From Gammaproteobacteria bacterium (GTDB lineage Bacteria; Pseudomonadota; Gammaproteobacteria; Xanthomonadales; Wenzhouxiangellaceae), in the NCBI GenBank assembly GCA_003567685.1, contig PWYW01000010.1, forward strand, positions 1-39,086: a stretch of DNA of 39,086 bases, in the 5' to 3' direction. The translations under genes and the position numbers were made by a program. The notes beneath the pieces were generated by a model. The model searched no databases and was not told the origin of the DNA. It saw only the letters and a program-made list of their open reading frames with translations. How positions within the stretch are numbered: position 1 is the first letter of the stretch; every line of letters starts with the position of its first letter. Below, in pieces: positions 9,465-17,528 of the stretch.

Positions 9465-10331
9465 ATGGCCCAGGCCCGCTCCGGCGCAACATCGCAAACA
9501 CCAATCTGCGCCGCAGCGCTCGTCCTGCTGCTGGCCCTCTGGTCGGTCCAAAGTACGGCCGCCAGCCCGCCCGAACGCATTGTTTCCCTGGCGCCCCACC
9601 TGACCGAACTGGCCTACGATGCCGGACTGGGCGGGCAACTGGTTGGCGTGGTGGCCTACAGCGATTACCCGCCCGAGGCCCGGGATTTGCCTGAAATCGG
9701 CGATGCCTTTCGCTTCGACCTGGAAAAACTGCTGCAACTGGATACCCAACTTGCCCTGGCCTGGGCCGGCGGCACGCCAAACAGCGTGATCGAGCGCATC
9801 CGCGCACTGGGTATTGAGGTGGTGGTCATTAGCACCCGCACGCTGGATGACATCCCCGCCGCCTTGAGAACCTTGGCCGGCTACAGCCACCACCCGACAC
9901 AAGGTGAGCAAGCCGCCAAAGGGCTTGAACAGGCGCTGCAGGCGCGCCACAGCCGCGCACCAATGGCACGCGGCAGTGCGTTTTACCAGGTATCTGAACG
10001 ACCGCTATTCACCCTGGGCGGCCGGCATGTGATCAGCGAAGTCATGCGTCTTTGCGGCCTGGAAAACCTGTTCGAATCACTGGATAGCGAAGCGGCTGCG
10101 GTGGATCTGGAGGCTGTTCTGGCCGGCCAGCCGGACTGGCTGATCATTGGCCACGAACCCATCGACCCAACCAGAACGCAGAACGCCCGACGTTTCTGGA
10201 CAGCCCGCGGCATTGAGGCTGAACTCATCCTGGTTGTCGATCCAACCCTGCTTATCCGGCCGACCGCGCGCATTCTGGATGGCATTGATGAACTGTGTGA
10301 ACTGACCTCCAACGGAGACGCCTCGCCATGA
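9465..10331 (+). CDS. BtuF-like periplasmic cobalamin-binding protein (ABC substrate-binding, type III fold)
   Basis: The 288-residue protein has an N-terminal hydrophobic export signal (ICAAALVLLLALWSVQSTAA, residues 15-34) followed by RIVSLAPHLTELAYDAG, the usual opening of BtuF-type binding proteins, then VGVVAYSDYPPEARDLPEIG and FDLEKLLQLDTQLALAW. These are the marks of the clade that delivers vitamin B12 or related corrinoids to BtuCD. The start ATG at 9465 has a GGAAAGG ribosome site. No permease, ATPase or TonB receptor gene is visible nearby, so it would have to work with partners encoded elsewhere, or bind a different ligand. Its stop codon overlaps the start of the following membrane hydrolase by four bases, indicating translational coupling. 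Family is confident; the ligand is inferred. Confidence 0.82.
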   Translation: MAQARSGATSQTPICAAALVLLLALWSVQSTAASPPERIVSLAPHLTELAYDAGLGGQLVGVVAYSDYPPEARDLPEIGDAFRFDLEKLLQLDTQLALAWAGGTPNSVIERIRALGIEVVVISTRTLDDIPAALRTLAGYSHHPTQGEQAAKGLEQALQARHSRAPMARGSAFYQVSERPLFTLGGRHVISEVMRLCGLENLFESLDSEAAAVDLEAVLAGQPDWLIIGHEPIDPTRTQNARRFWTARGIEAELILVVDPTLLIRPTARILDGIDELCELTSNGDASP

Positions 10332-12001
10332 TGCAAAGCCGCCCTGCGCGCCTGGGCTATCGCTTCTGGCTGTCGTTATCAACGCCCGGCCTGCTGCTGG
10401 GCACGCTGTTTTTTGCCATCTCGCTCTCGCCCAGCCTGGTGCCTCGGCCATTCGCGCTTCAGGTGGGCATTGCCGGTACCGCGCTGGCGCTGGGCTACGG
10501 CATGGGCGTCTTTCTGACCTGGCTGTGGCGCTTCATGGAACTGCCGCAGGCCCATGGCCACCCCAGGCGCTGGCTGAAGCTGGGTTTTGGCCTGTTGAGC
10601 CTGGGCGTGGCGATTGGCTTTGTTGCCCGCACCGCGGCCTGGCAGAACGACGTGCGACTGATCATGAACCTGCCGCCGCTGGAAACCGGACGGCCGATCA
10701 GCACCGCGCTGCTGGCCCTGCTGGTATTTGCCGTGCTGCTGGCCGCCGCACGATTCTTTCGCTGGATCAAGCGCCAGATTGTCGGCCAGTCGCGCCGCAT
10801 CATGCCGCCCCGGGTTGCCCTGGTGTTTGGCGCCACGGTGACGCTTTTCCTGTTCTGGTCAATCGCCAGCGGCGTGCTGGCTCGTTTGGCGCTGAACAGT
10901 TTTGACGCGTCGTTCCAGCAGCTGGACATGGTGATTGAAAGCGAGGACGGTCCGCCCAGCGCCGACTGGGCCAGCGGCAGCCCGGCCTCGCTGATCGACT
11001 GGGAAAGCCTGGGCCGCCAGGGCCGGCGCTTTATCTCGTCCACCCCGACGGCCAGCGACATTGGCCAGCTGGCGCCGGGCCGTATTCAGCAGCCGCTGCG
11101 GGTTTATGTCGGTCTCAACTCGGCCGAAGACATTCGTGAGCGCGCCGAACTGGCCCTGGCCGAACTGCTTCGGATCGGCGCCTTCGAGCGCGAACTGCTG
11201 GTGGTCGTCACCCCCACCGGCACCGGCTGGATTGACCCCGGCGCCGTCACAAGCCTGGAGTACCTGCACGGCGGACGCGTGGCCAGCGTGGCGGTGCAGT
11301 ATTCCTACCTGCCTAGCTGGTTGTCACTATTGGCCCAGCCGGAATTCGGCGCCGAAACCTCGGCCGCACTGTTCGAGGTGGTTTACGAACACTGGCGCAG
11401 CCTGCCATCTGACCAACGCCCACGGCTGTTCCTGCATGGCCTGAGCCTGGGTGCGCTCAACTCCGAGCGATCAGCCGATTTGTGGGACATGGTCGCCGAC
11501 CCCATCGACGGTGCGCTGTGGAGTGGCCCGCCGTTTCGCAGCGAAACCTGGCAATGGGTCACCGCCCGTCGCCAGGTCGACTCACCGGCCTGGCTGCCGC
11601 GCTTCCGCGACGGCTCCGTGATTCGCTTCGCCAACCAGCACGGCGGACTCGAAGACTTCGATACCGACTGGGGCCCGTTCCGCATTGCCTACCTGCAATA
11701 CGCCAGCGACCCCATCACCTTCTTTGAACCCACCGCCTTCTACCGCGAGCCGGCCTGGATGCGCGAACCGCGCGGCCCCGACGTGGCCGACCGTCTGCGC
11801 TGGTACCCGATGGTGACCTTCTTGCAGCTGGCCGCTGACATCGCCGCCGCCGACAATGCCCCCATCGGCTACGGCCACACCTACGCCACCGAGCACTACC
11901 TGGATACCTGGTACCACCTGACCGAACCCCACGGCTGGGACGCAGCCACCCTGGAGCGCCTGCGCCAGGCCATTGGCGATCTTAATCAAGCCGACAACTG
12001 A
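10328..12001 (+). CDS. Membrane alpha/beta hydrolase, Abhydrolase_9 family
   Basis: This 557-residue protein fits the Abhydrolase_9_N plus Abhydrolase_9 architecture, a poorly characterised group of membrane-bound serine hydrolases. Four hydrophobic segments fill about residues 15-185, including the family opening FFAISLSPSLVPRP. The catalytic region starts near LRVYVGLNSAEDIRERAELA, followed by TPTGTGWIDPGA, QYSYLPSWLSLL, and the nucleophile elbow HGLSLGALNSE with probable catalytic Ser373. RIAYLQYASDPITFF and the final GHTYATEHYLDTW are also family-like. The start (ATGATG) overlaps the BtuF-like stop by four bases; the second ATG at 10331 is an alternative start. It is the last gene of the plus-strand run. 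Natural substrate is unknown; an acyl-ester or lipid is plausible. Confidence 0.88.
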   Translation: MMQSRPARLGYRFWLSLSTPGLLLGTLFFAISLSPSLVPRPFALQVGIAGTALALGYGMGVFLTWLWRFMELPQAHGHPRRWLKLGFGLLSLGVAIGFVARTAAWQNDVRLIMNLPPLETGRPISTALLALLVFAVLLAAARFFRWIKRQIVGQSRRIMPPRVALVFGATVTLFLFWSIASGVLARLALNSFDASFQQLDMVIESEDGPPSADWASGSPASLIDWESLGRQGRRFISSTPTASDIGQLAPGRIQQPLRVYVGLNSAEDIRERAELALAELLRIGAFERELLVVVTPTGTGWIDPGAVTSLEYLHGGRVASVAVQYSYLPSWLSLLAQPEFGAETSAALFEVVYEHWRSLPSDQRPRLFLHGLSLGALNSERSADLWDMVADPIDGALWSGPPFRSETWQWVTARRQVDSPAWLPRFRDGSVIRFANQHGGLEDFDTDWGPFRIAYLQYASDPITFFEPTAFYREPAWMREPRGPDVADRLRWYPMVTFLQLAADIAAADNAPIGYGHTYATEHYLDTWYHLTEPHGWDAATLERLRQAIGDLNQADN

Positions 12002-12353
12002 ACAACCCGGGTCCGAATACGCACGATCTACACCTTACGTTGCAGAGGATGGTCTGGCCCGGATAATTCTTGGACTCGCGCGATGATCGCGCAGAATATT
12101 GGGCGATCGCTACTTGAGGCCTCGGTGCTATTTGTGAGCCGCACATGAAAAAGGGGGATGACCCTTGGGCTCGAAGAATTGAGGCAGTCGAATGGCTCCG
12201 GCGAGCGGCAGCAGCCAGTGCCGCTCACCGCCACCCATCGGAACTCACCGCACCCGAGTCGGTGGCTGAGTGATCGGCATGATCGGGCACTCCCATGACT
12301 GGAACGCCCAATTTGCGAAACCCCGGCAGTGCCGGGGTTTCGCTGGGTTTGGT
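12002..12353. other. 352-bp non-coding gap rich in inverted repeats
   Basis: No convincing gene is found in this stretch between two converging genes. It contains several dyads: a palindrome at 12078-12092 (GCGCGAT either side of one base), a short AAGGG/CCCTT pair near 12151-12166, a perfect 8-bp stem at 12203-12226 (GAGCGGCA/TGCCGCTC), a looser CTCACCG/CGGTG structure near 12245-12270, and the strong terminator listed separately. The open frame on the minus strand here is only an extension of a shadow frame. The density of dyads could reflect a dispersed repeat, a structured RNA or decayed sequence. Confidence 0.6.
12315..12343 (-). terminator. Strong terminator hairpin, end of the lipase-RND operon
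   Basis: A perfect 14-bp inverted repeat (GCGAAACCCCGGCA and its complement, one base between arms) starts 11 bases after the RND gene stop. In RNA the tip opens to a small loop, leaving a very stable GC stem flanked by A and T runs. The flanking AAA/TTT symmetry means it could also serve the plus-strand hydrolase gene, whose stop is about 310 bases upstream, but its position points to the minus-strand operon. Confidence 0.82.
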
Positions 12354-14828
12354 TTAACTGGTCTGCTTGACCGGCTCTTTCCAGGACAGGAGCAGCCTGG
12401 CCAGGGCGGGTAGCAGGACCATGGCGCCGATCATGTTGAAGATGAACATGAAGGCCAGTAGGACGCCCATGTCGGCCTGGAACTGCAGGGCCGAGAACAG
12501 CCAGGTGCCAACGCCCACCGCCAACGTGATGGCGGTGAAGAAGACGGCCCGGCCTGTCAGGCGCAGGGTTCTGAGGTAGGCCTCGTCCAGGCCCATGCCC
12601 TGCTGCAAGAAACTTCGCATTCGGCTGAAGATATAGATGCCGTAGTCGACGCCGATACCCACGCCCAGAGCCACCACCGGAAGCGTGTTCACCTTCAACC
12701 CGATACCCATGAAGGCCATCAGCGCGTAGGCCAGGTAGCTGACCAGCACCAGCGGCAGCACGATGCACAGCGTTCCCAGGAAGGAGCGGAAGGTGAGCAG
12801 ACACAAGATGATGATGGCCGAGTAGACGTAGATCAACATCGGCGTTTGCGCCGCTTCGACCACTTCATTGGTGGCCGCCATGACACCAACGTTGCCGGTG
12901 GCGAGGCGGAAGCGCAGGCACTCTTCGCAGGGCTCACCTTCCTGGGTGGTGAGCTCGTCCATGATGGCGCCGGAGCCAACGAAGTCGAGATCTTCCAGGA
13001 AAATGTCGTTGCGCAACTCACGCACTCGATTGACCACGCGGATGATGGTTTCGGCCTTGTGATCCTCGGTGAATACCATAATGGGCATGGCGCTGCAATC
13101 GTCGTTGAGCAGGCCGGTGCCGGTCTCGATGTCCTGCAAGTTCTGGCGCATGATGAAAGCGTTGCGCGGCAGCACCTTCCAGCGCAGGTTGCCTTCGTTC
13201 CAGCCGGCGTTGACGACCTTGGCGACCATCGGCAGCGATACCACCTGCTGCACGCCTTCGACGTTGGCCATTTGCCAGGAGAATCGGTCAATCGCCTCCA
13301 TCACGGCGTAGGACTCGGTACAGGCTTCCGGCACCGTTTCGGCAATGATGGAGATCAGGTCGGTACCCAGGGAGAAACGCTCGGCGATCAGGCGGGCATC
13401 CTGGTTGTAGCGGGCGTCTGGCCGCAACTCGGGCACGCCCGGCTGGGAATCACCAATCTGCATGTCCTGGGCCTTGATCCAGGCGAAGGCAAACAGGCCG
13501 ATTCCGGCGGCCACCGTCACCAGGGCAACGCGCGGGCGGGTGAAGCTGGCGATGATGTTCCAGACCAGGCTGGTTTTCTTGCCGTGGTCGTACTGACGCT
13601 GGCGGAACGCTTCCGGATTGCGCAGCCGCACGTAAGACAGCAGGATGGGCAACAACACCAGGTTGGTGAAGATGATGACGGCCACGCCGATGCTGGCGGT
13701 AATGGCCAGTTCCTGGATGATGCGAATGTTGATCAGCAGGATGGTCAGGAACCCAATAGTGTCACTGATCAGCGCAATCGAGCCGGGTGCCAGCAGGCGA
13801 GAAAAGGTTGCCTTCGAGGCTTCAAGGCTTGAGACGATGGGCACGCTGGACAGCGGCGTATTGTCTTGCGCCAGCCCCACGGGTGAATGCCCGCCAAATA
13901 ACTTCTCGGCGTTCCAGCCGCTGATCATCTGTACGCCGTGACTGACCCCGATGGCAAACACCAGGAAGGGCGTCAGGATGTTCATGGGATCGATCCCGAA
14001 GCCCAGCAGGCTGAGAAGGCCCAACTGCCAGATGACCGCCGTGACCGAGCAGACCAGCGGCAAAATGGTCAGCCAGAGCGAACCGGAATACATGAACAGC
14101 AGGAGGGCCGTAATGGCGAACGCCACGCCAAAGTAGGCGATCACCCCGCGGGCACCATCAGCGATATCGCCGACGATCTTGGCAAAACCAACGATATGAA
14201 CGGTGTGTCCATCACCCTCGAAGTCGGTGCGAATCTGTTCCAGTCGAGCCGCAACGTCCTGGTAGTCCAGCACCTCGCCGGTAGCCGGGTCTCGTTCCAG
14301 CAGGTTGGCCCAGACCATGGCGCCGGAGAAATCTTCAGCGACCAGGCGGCCCATTTCTCCCGAGGCCACGATGTTGGAGCGGACACGCTCAAAGGCTTCA
14401 GGAGAAGGAGAGAAATCGGCCGGAATGACGTTGCCGCCGGCGAAGCCGTCTTCGACAATCTCGACGAAACGCACATTGGGAGTGAATATCGAACGCACAC
14501 TCGCGCGATCGACGCCCGGGATGAAGAACACCCGGTCGGTGACCGATTCCAGTGACTCGAAGAATTCAGGGGTGAACATATTGCCGTCTTCGGCAACCAG
14601 GGCCACCATCACCCGATTGGCCCCGCCAAACTCGCGCTCGTATTCCATGAAGGTTTGCATGTACTCATGGTCAAGCGGCAATTGCTTGAGGAAACCGGCA
14701 TCGACGCGCAACTGCACCAGGAAGAACAGCATGACCAAGGTGCCAATGGCGAACACCGCGAGGACCAGCGGCCGAATGCCAAAGATGCCTTCGGTAACGG
14801 CCTGGTTGAATTTACCCGGATTACTCAT
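12354..14828 (-). CDS. RND superfamily (MMPL-type) exporter
   Basis: This 824-residue inner-membrane protein is a member of the RND/MMPL group that moves lipids and other hydrophobic molecules using the proton gradient. It has the two-half layout: one helix at about 20-42, a periplasmic domain, five helices, then the pattern repeats, giving twelve. The transmembrane signature VGIGVDYGIYIFSRM is typical of MMPL/Patched-like proteins. The second periplasmic loop holds several cysteines (EACTES, NDDCSAM, EPCEECLRF), so disulfides are possible. Its ATG overlaps the end of the YCF48-like gene by eight bases, showing translational coupling, and a strong terminator follows the stop. As last gene of an operon with DUF1302, DUF1329 and lipase genes it probably provides the energised step. 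Substrate is not known. Confidence 0.88.
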   Translation of the reverse strand: MSNPGKFNQAVTEGIFGIRPLVLAVFAIGTLVMLFFLVQLRVDAGFLKQLPLDHEYMQTFMEYEREFGGANRVMVALVAEDGNMFTPEFFESLESVTDRVFFIPGVDRASVRSIFTPNVRFVEIVEDGFAGGNVIPADFSPSPEAFERVRSNIVASGEMGRLVAEDFSGAMVWANLLERDPATGEVLDYQDVAARLEQIRTDFEGDGHTVHIVGFAKIVGDIADGARGVIAYFGVAFAITALLLFMYSGSLWLTILPLVCSVTAVIWQLGLLSLLGFGIDPMNILTPFLVFAIGVSHGVQMISGWNAEKLFGGHSPVGLAQDNTPLSSVPIVSSLEASKATFSRLLAPGSIALISDTIGFLTILLINIRIIQELAITASIGVAVIIFTNLVLLPILLSYVRLRNPEAFRQRQYDHGKKTSLVWNIIASFTRPRVALVTVAAGIGLFAFAWIKAQDMQIGDSQPGVPELRPDARYNQDARLIAERFSLGTDLISIIAETVPEACTESYAVMEAIDRFSWQMANVEGVQQVVSLPMVAKVVNAGWNEGNLRWKVLPRNAFIMRQNLQDIETGTGLLNDDCSAMPIMVFTEDHKAETIIRVVNRVRELRNDIFLEDLDFVGSGAIMDELTTQEGEPCEECLRFRLATGNVGVMAATNEVVEAAQTPMLIYVYSAIIILCLLTFRSFLGTLCIVLPLVLVSYLAYALMAFMGIGLKVNTLPVVALGVGIGVDYGIYIFSRMRSFLQQGMGLDEAYLRTLRLTGRAVFFTAITLAVGVGTWLFSALQFQADMGVLLAFMFIFNMIGAMVLLPALARLLLSWKEPVKQTS

Positions 14829-15894
14829 GGCTCAGTCCCCCTTCGCCAGCCAGAATCGTATGGCCTTGTTCAGAAAACAATACGCCAACAAAGGCATTGC
14901 CAAGACGATCCTCATTGAGACTGAACCGACCGCTTGCCGGGTCAAAGGTCAGGCGCGCTGCGCCACTTCCGACCATCAGAACCCGGCCATCGGCGTCGAC
15001 GGCGGCACCTTTCAGCGTGGAGTCAAGGTTGCTATCCAGGATTTCCCAGCTGTCGCCGAAGTCGTTGGTAATTTGCACATGTCCGCGCAAACCGTAGGCC
15101 AGCATCGAGTCGCCTCCGAGATGCACAAGCCCGAACATCGATCCCGGATACGGGAAGCGGAATGCGTCCCAGGTTTCCCCGCCATCTTCACTTCGGAAGC
15201 CGTAGCCGCGTTCAGCGGCAATCATCATTCGTTGACCGTTAATCACGCTCAGGGCGTTGAGATGACACTCCATGAATTCATAGCAACCTCGATCAAAGTC
15301 CGTCGAGGCGTCGTAGAAGGCGTCTTCGTCTTCAAAACCAAAATCATCCCAGAGGTCATCTTCGTCCTCCAATACGGCGGCAGCTTCTTCCCAGTCAATG
15401 GATTCCGAAACCACCAGCTCCTCCATATCGAACCGCTCCCAATTACGGCCCGCATCCGAGGTTCGTAGGATCAACCCATAGGCGCCGAGGGCAATTCCGT
15501 TATTGGAATCGAAGAAGTGCACATCAAGCAGCGGCTTTTCCCATTCAGGCTCGAAATGCTGAAGCGACCAGGTCTGGCCGAGATCGCGGCTGTGGATGAT
15601 GGTCGAGTCATGGCCCACGGCCCAAAGCCGTCCACCGGCAAACGCAACCCGAATCAATGTCGCCTGCACGGGCACGAAACGCGCCTGGGTCCATTCAATT
15701 CCATCCGAGGACCTCAGGACATGGCCCCGTTCGCCAACCGCGATGTATTGTGAACCAGCCTGGACAACATCCAAGACCAAACCTTGCGCTGCAAGCCTGG
15801 CTTCATCTGCTGGTCTGGGTTCCGAATCCAGGGCGTGGACCGCCCCAGTGAACAAGACCATCAGGACCGCAACAAGTCTTCTACCCCGAGACAT
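14821..15894 (-). CDS. YCF48/BNR-repeat periplasmic protein
   Basis: The 357-residue product starts at MSRGRRLVAVLMVLFTGAVHA, a signal peptide probably cut after Ala21. A GAGGAGG ribosome site lies seven bases upstream, so the longer reading to 15960 is rejected. The mature part is a beta-propeller built from Asp-box/BNR motifs: SDGIEWT, RDLGQTW, SDAGRNW, EDGGETW and NDFGDSW, five visible copies, as in YCF48/Hcf136 assembly factors and sialidase-like propellers. Between the third and fourth motif is a strongly acidic insert (about 15285-15425) with runs such as LEDEDDLWDDFGFEDED. Proteins of this type are often encoded beside MMPL, DUF1302 and DUF1329 genes; the role is unknown and an assembly or scaffold function for the exporter is inference. 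Its end overlaps the exporter start by eight bases. Confidence 0.85.
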   Translation of the reverse strand: MSRGRRLVAVLMVLFTGAVHALDSEPRPADEARLAAQGLVLDVVQAGSQYIAVGERGHVLRSSDGIEWTQARFVPVQATLIRVAFAGGRLWAVGHDSTIIHSRDLGQTWSLQHFEPEWEKPLLDVHFFDSNNGIALGAYGLILRTSDAGRNWERFDMEELVVSESIDWEEAAAVLEDEDDLWDDFGFEDEDAFYDASTDFDRGCYEFMECHLNALSVINGQRMMIAAERGYGFRSEDGGETWDAFRFPYPGSMFGLVHLGGDSMLAYGLRGHVQITNDFGDSWEILDSNLDSTLKGAAVDADGRVLMVGSGAARLTFDPASGRFSLNEDRLGNAFVGVLFSEQGHTILAGEGGLSHE

Positions 15895-15932
15895 GCCGGA
15901 CCTCCTCGATTTTTTTGGTTTTGAAATTCGCA

Positions 15933-15964
15933 CCGGGTGAACTTGCATGAAACGGTTCACCCGG
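15933..15964 (-). promoter_or_regulatory. Intercistronic hairpin between DUF1329 and YCF48-like genes
   Basis: A perfect 10-bp inverted repeat (CCGGGTGAAC / GTTCACCCGG, 12-base loop) fills the middle of the 83-base gap between the DUF1329 stop and the YCF48-like start. There is no T-run after it on the minus strand, so it looks more like an mRNA-stability or processing hairpin than a full terminator. It could lower or buffer expression of the last two genes relative to the first four. Confidence 0.6.
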
Positions 15965-15977
15965 CACGCTTATTTGG

Positions 15978-17426
15978 TTATCGACGGCCGCGGACTCGCA
16001 GAGCCTGTGGCGTGTAATTACTCGGGCTGAGATTCTGCTGGAAGCTGGCTACCGGGTCGTCATTGTCCAGGCCGTTGACGATAAAACGGCCGGACTGGAG
16101 ATCAAGCGAGGCTTCAAGCGTGGCCCAGACGGTGGGGATTTCATAGAAGTTGATCGTGTGGGCCTCCGACTTCCGCCACAGATTGCCCCGCTGGTCATAA
16201 TGGTCGATGGCAACAATCTGGTAGCTGTCCGCCTCGACGTACATCGTCCTGCGCGGGTTTATGTGACGGGTGCCTTCACGCAGCGTCGCTTCAACAACGT
16301 AAACACGATGCAACTCATAGCGCAAATGCTCCGGGTTCAAGTGGCCCGGCATGATCAGATCATCCGGCGAAAGGTCGCCACTGTGCGCCTTGTAAGAATT
16401 GAACGGCACGATGATTTCGCGCTTGTCGACGATTTCCCAGTTGAAACGGTCCATAGCCCCGTTGAACATGTCGGTCATGTCGTTGGTGCGGAGGCCATCC
16501 GAGGCAGTGCCCGGATTGTCATAGGCAACATTCGGGGCGCGGCGCACGCGACGCTGACCCGGGTTGTAGATCCAGGCCTGGCGGGGCTGGGCAATCTGGT
16601 TCAGTGATTCATGAACCAGCAGGATGTTACCGGCCAGGCGCGCCGGCGTTTCCACTTCCTGGAAGAAGTACAGCAGGATGTTGTTGGTGTCCTCGATGGT
16701 GTTGCCTTCGATGTAATACAGGCCGAGGAACTCTTCGCGCAGGCGAATCAGCTGGTAGGAGCCGCGAGCAGTGGGCACGGCCTGGTTCCAGAAGCGGATA
16801 CCACCGGTGCCCTTGTACTTCATCTTGTGATTCCAGATCAGCTCATAGGCATTCTGGGGCATCGGAAACGGGAAACCCTCAGCCACGTCGGCAACACCTT
16901 CCCCGCCGGCGACCAGGCGACCGGTTTCGGCATTTCGAGCGGTCATTTCAAGAATGCGATCCGAGAACGAGGTGCTTCGGCGGGTCGGATAGACGTTCAT
17001 GAAAAACGTGTCCGGATAGCGTTCGAAGGCCGCGATCTGACCAGCAGTCAGACGATCGGCATAGTCACGAAAGTTCTGCCCGGTAATGGTGAACTGAATT
17101 TCATCATCGGCGAAGGGGTCCGGGTGGCGATCACCCGGTTCAAAACCGGCTGGCCACATGTCTCGGGTGATACCGCCTGTCCAGGCCGGAATGGTGCCGT
17201 CTTCATTGCCGGCTGCGATTGAGCCCATCGGCGTGAGCTCACCGCCCAACCGGGCAATGTTTTCTGAATTGCGCGGAATGATGAAGTCGTCGGTTTGCGG
17301 AGGTGGTGCGTCATCAGCGTGTGCAACGCCGGCAAGACCCGGCATCAGCGCAGAACCCGTCAGACTTACCCCGAAGATCAGCGCGGCCGAAAGACCGGCG
17401 ACCGATTTATTTGTTTTATGGTGCAT
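15978..17426 (-). CDS. DUF1329 family periplasmic protein (copy A)
   Basis: This 482-residue protein has a signal peptide MHHKTNKSVAGLSAALIFGV... ending AHA, probably cut after residue 37. The chosen ATG at 17426 has an AGGAAAGG ribosome site, which excludes the nine-residue upstream extension. The mature part is a complete DUF1329 domain, a family with an outer-membrane lipoprotein-sorting (LolA/LolB-like) relationship that is thought to carry lipid-like ligands. Recognisable blocks include IARLGGELTPMGS, GDRHPDPFADD, AERYPDT-like FERYPDTFF, WNHKMKYKGTGG, NILLYFFQEVETPARLAGN, PRQAWIYNPGQRRVRRAP and DMFNGAMDRF, ending SNYTPQALRVRGRR. It is a close paralogue of the adjacent copy B but lacks the lipobox and helical arm, so it is probably soluble in the periplasm. 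Function beyond the family is inference. Confidence 0.9.
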   Translation of the reverse strand: MHHKTNKSVAGLSAALIFGVSLTGSALMPGLAGVAHADDAPPPQTDDFIIPRNSENIARLGGELTPMGSIAAGNEDGTIPAWTGGITRDMWPAGFEPGDRHPDPFADDEIQFTITGQNFRDYADRLTAGQIAAFERYPDTFFMNVYPTRRSTSFSDRILEMTARNAETGRLVAGGEGVADVAEGFPFPMPQNAYELIWNHKMKYKGTGGIRFWNQAVPTARGSYQLIRLREEFLGLYYIEGNTIEDTNNILLYFFQEVETPARLAGNILLVHESLNQIAQPRQAWIYNPGQRRVRRAPNVAYDNPGTASDGLRTNDMTDMFNGAMDRFNWEIVDKREIIVPFNSYKAHSGDLSPDDLIMPGHLNPEHLRYELHRVYVVEATLREGTRHINPRRTMYVEADSYQIVAIDHYDQRGNLWRKSEAHTINFYEIPTVWATLEASLDLQSGRFIVNGLDNDDPVASFQQNLSPSNYTPQALRVRGRR

Positions 17427-17480
17427 GTAAACCTTTCCTGGCTCTTGGGCCAATGTGGTTGAAGTGACAAATCATTGAGA

Positions 17481-17519
17481 CTTGGTCGGGGCCACGATGG
17501 TTCCGTGACCCCGACCAAG
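17481..17519 (-). promoter_or_regulatory. Long hairpin between the two DUF1329 genes
   Basis: Ten bases after the copy-B stop is a 16-bp stem (CTTGGTCGGGGCCACG against CGTGACCCCGACCAAG, one G-T wobble) with a 7-base loop. It lies in the 102-base gap before copy A. No T-run follows on the minus strand, so partial termination or transcript stabilisation is more likely than full termination. It would separate expression of the first three genes of the operon from the last three. Confidence 0.68.
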
Positions 17520-17528
17520 GCGCCAACC

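Noticed and set aside
12028-12804. 258-residue minus-strand open frame crossing the non-coding gap
   Set aside because: It is out of frame with the RND gene for most of its length and crosses the terminator hairpin; no domain is visible.
12846-13832. 328-residue plus-strand open frame
   Set aside because: Antisense to the RND exporter; His/Asp/Gly-rich shadow.
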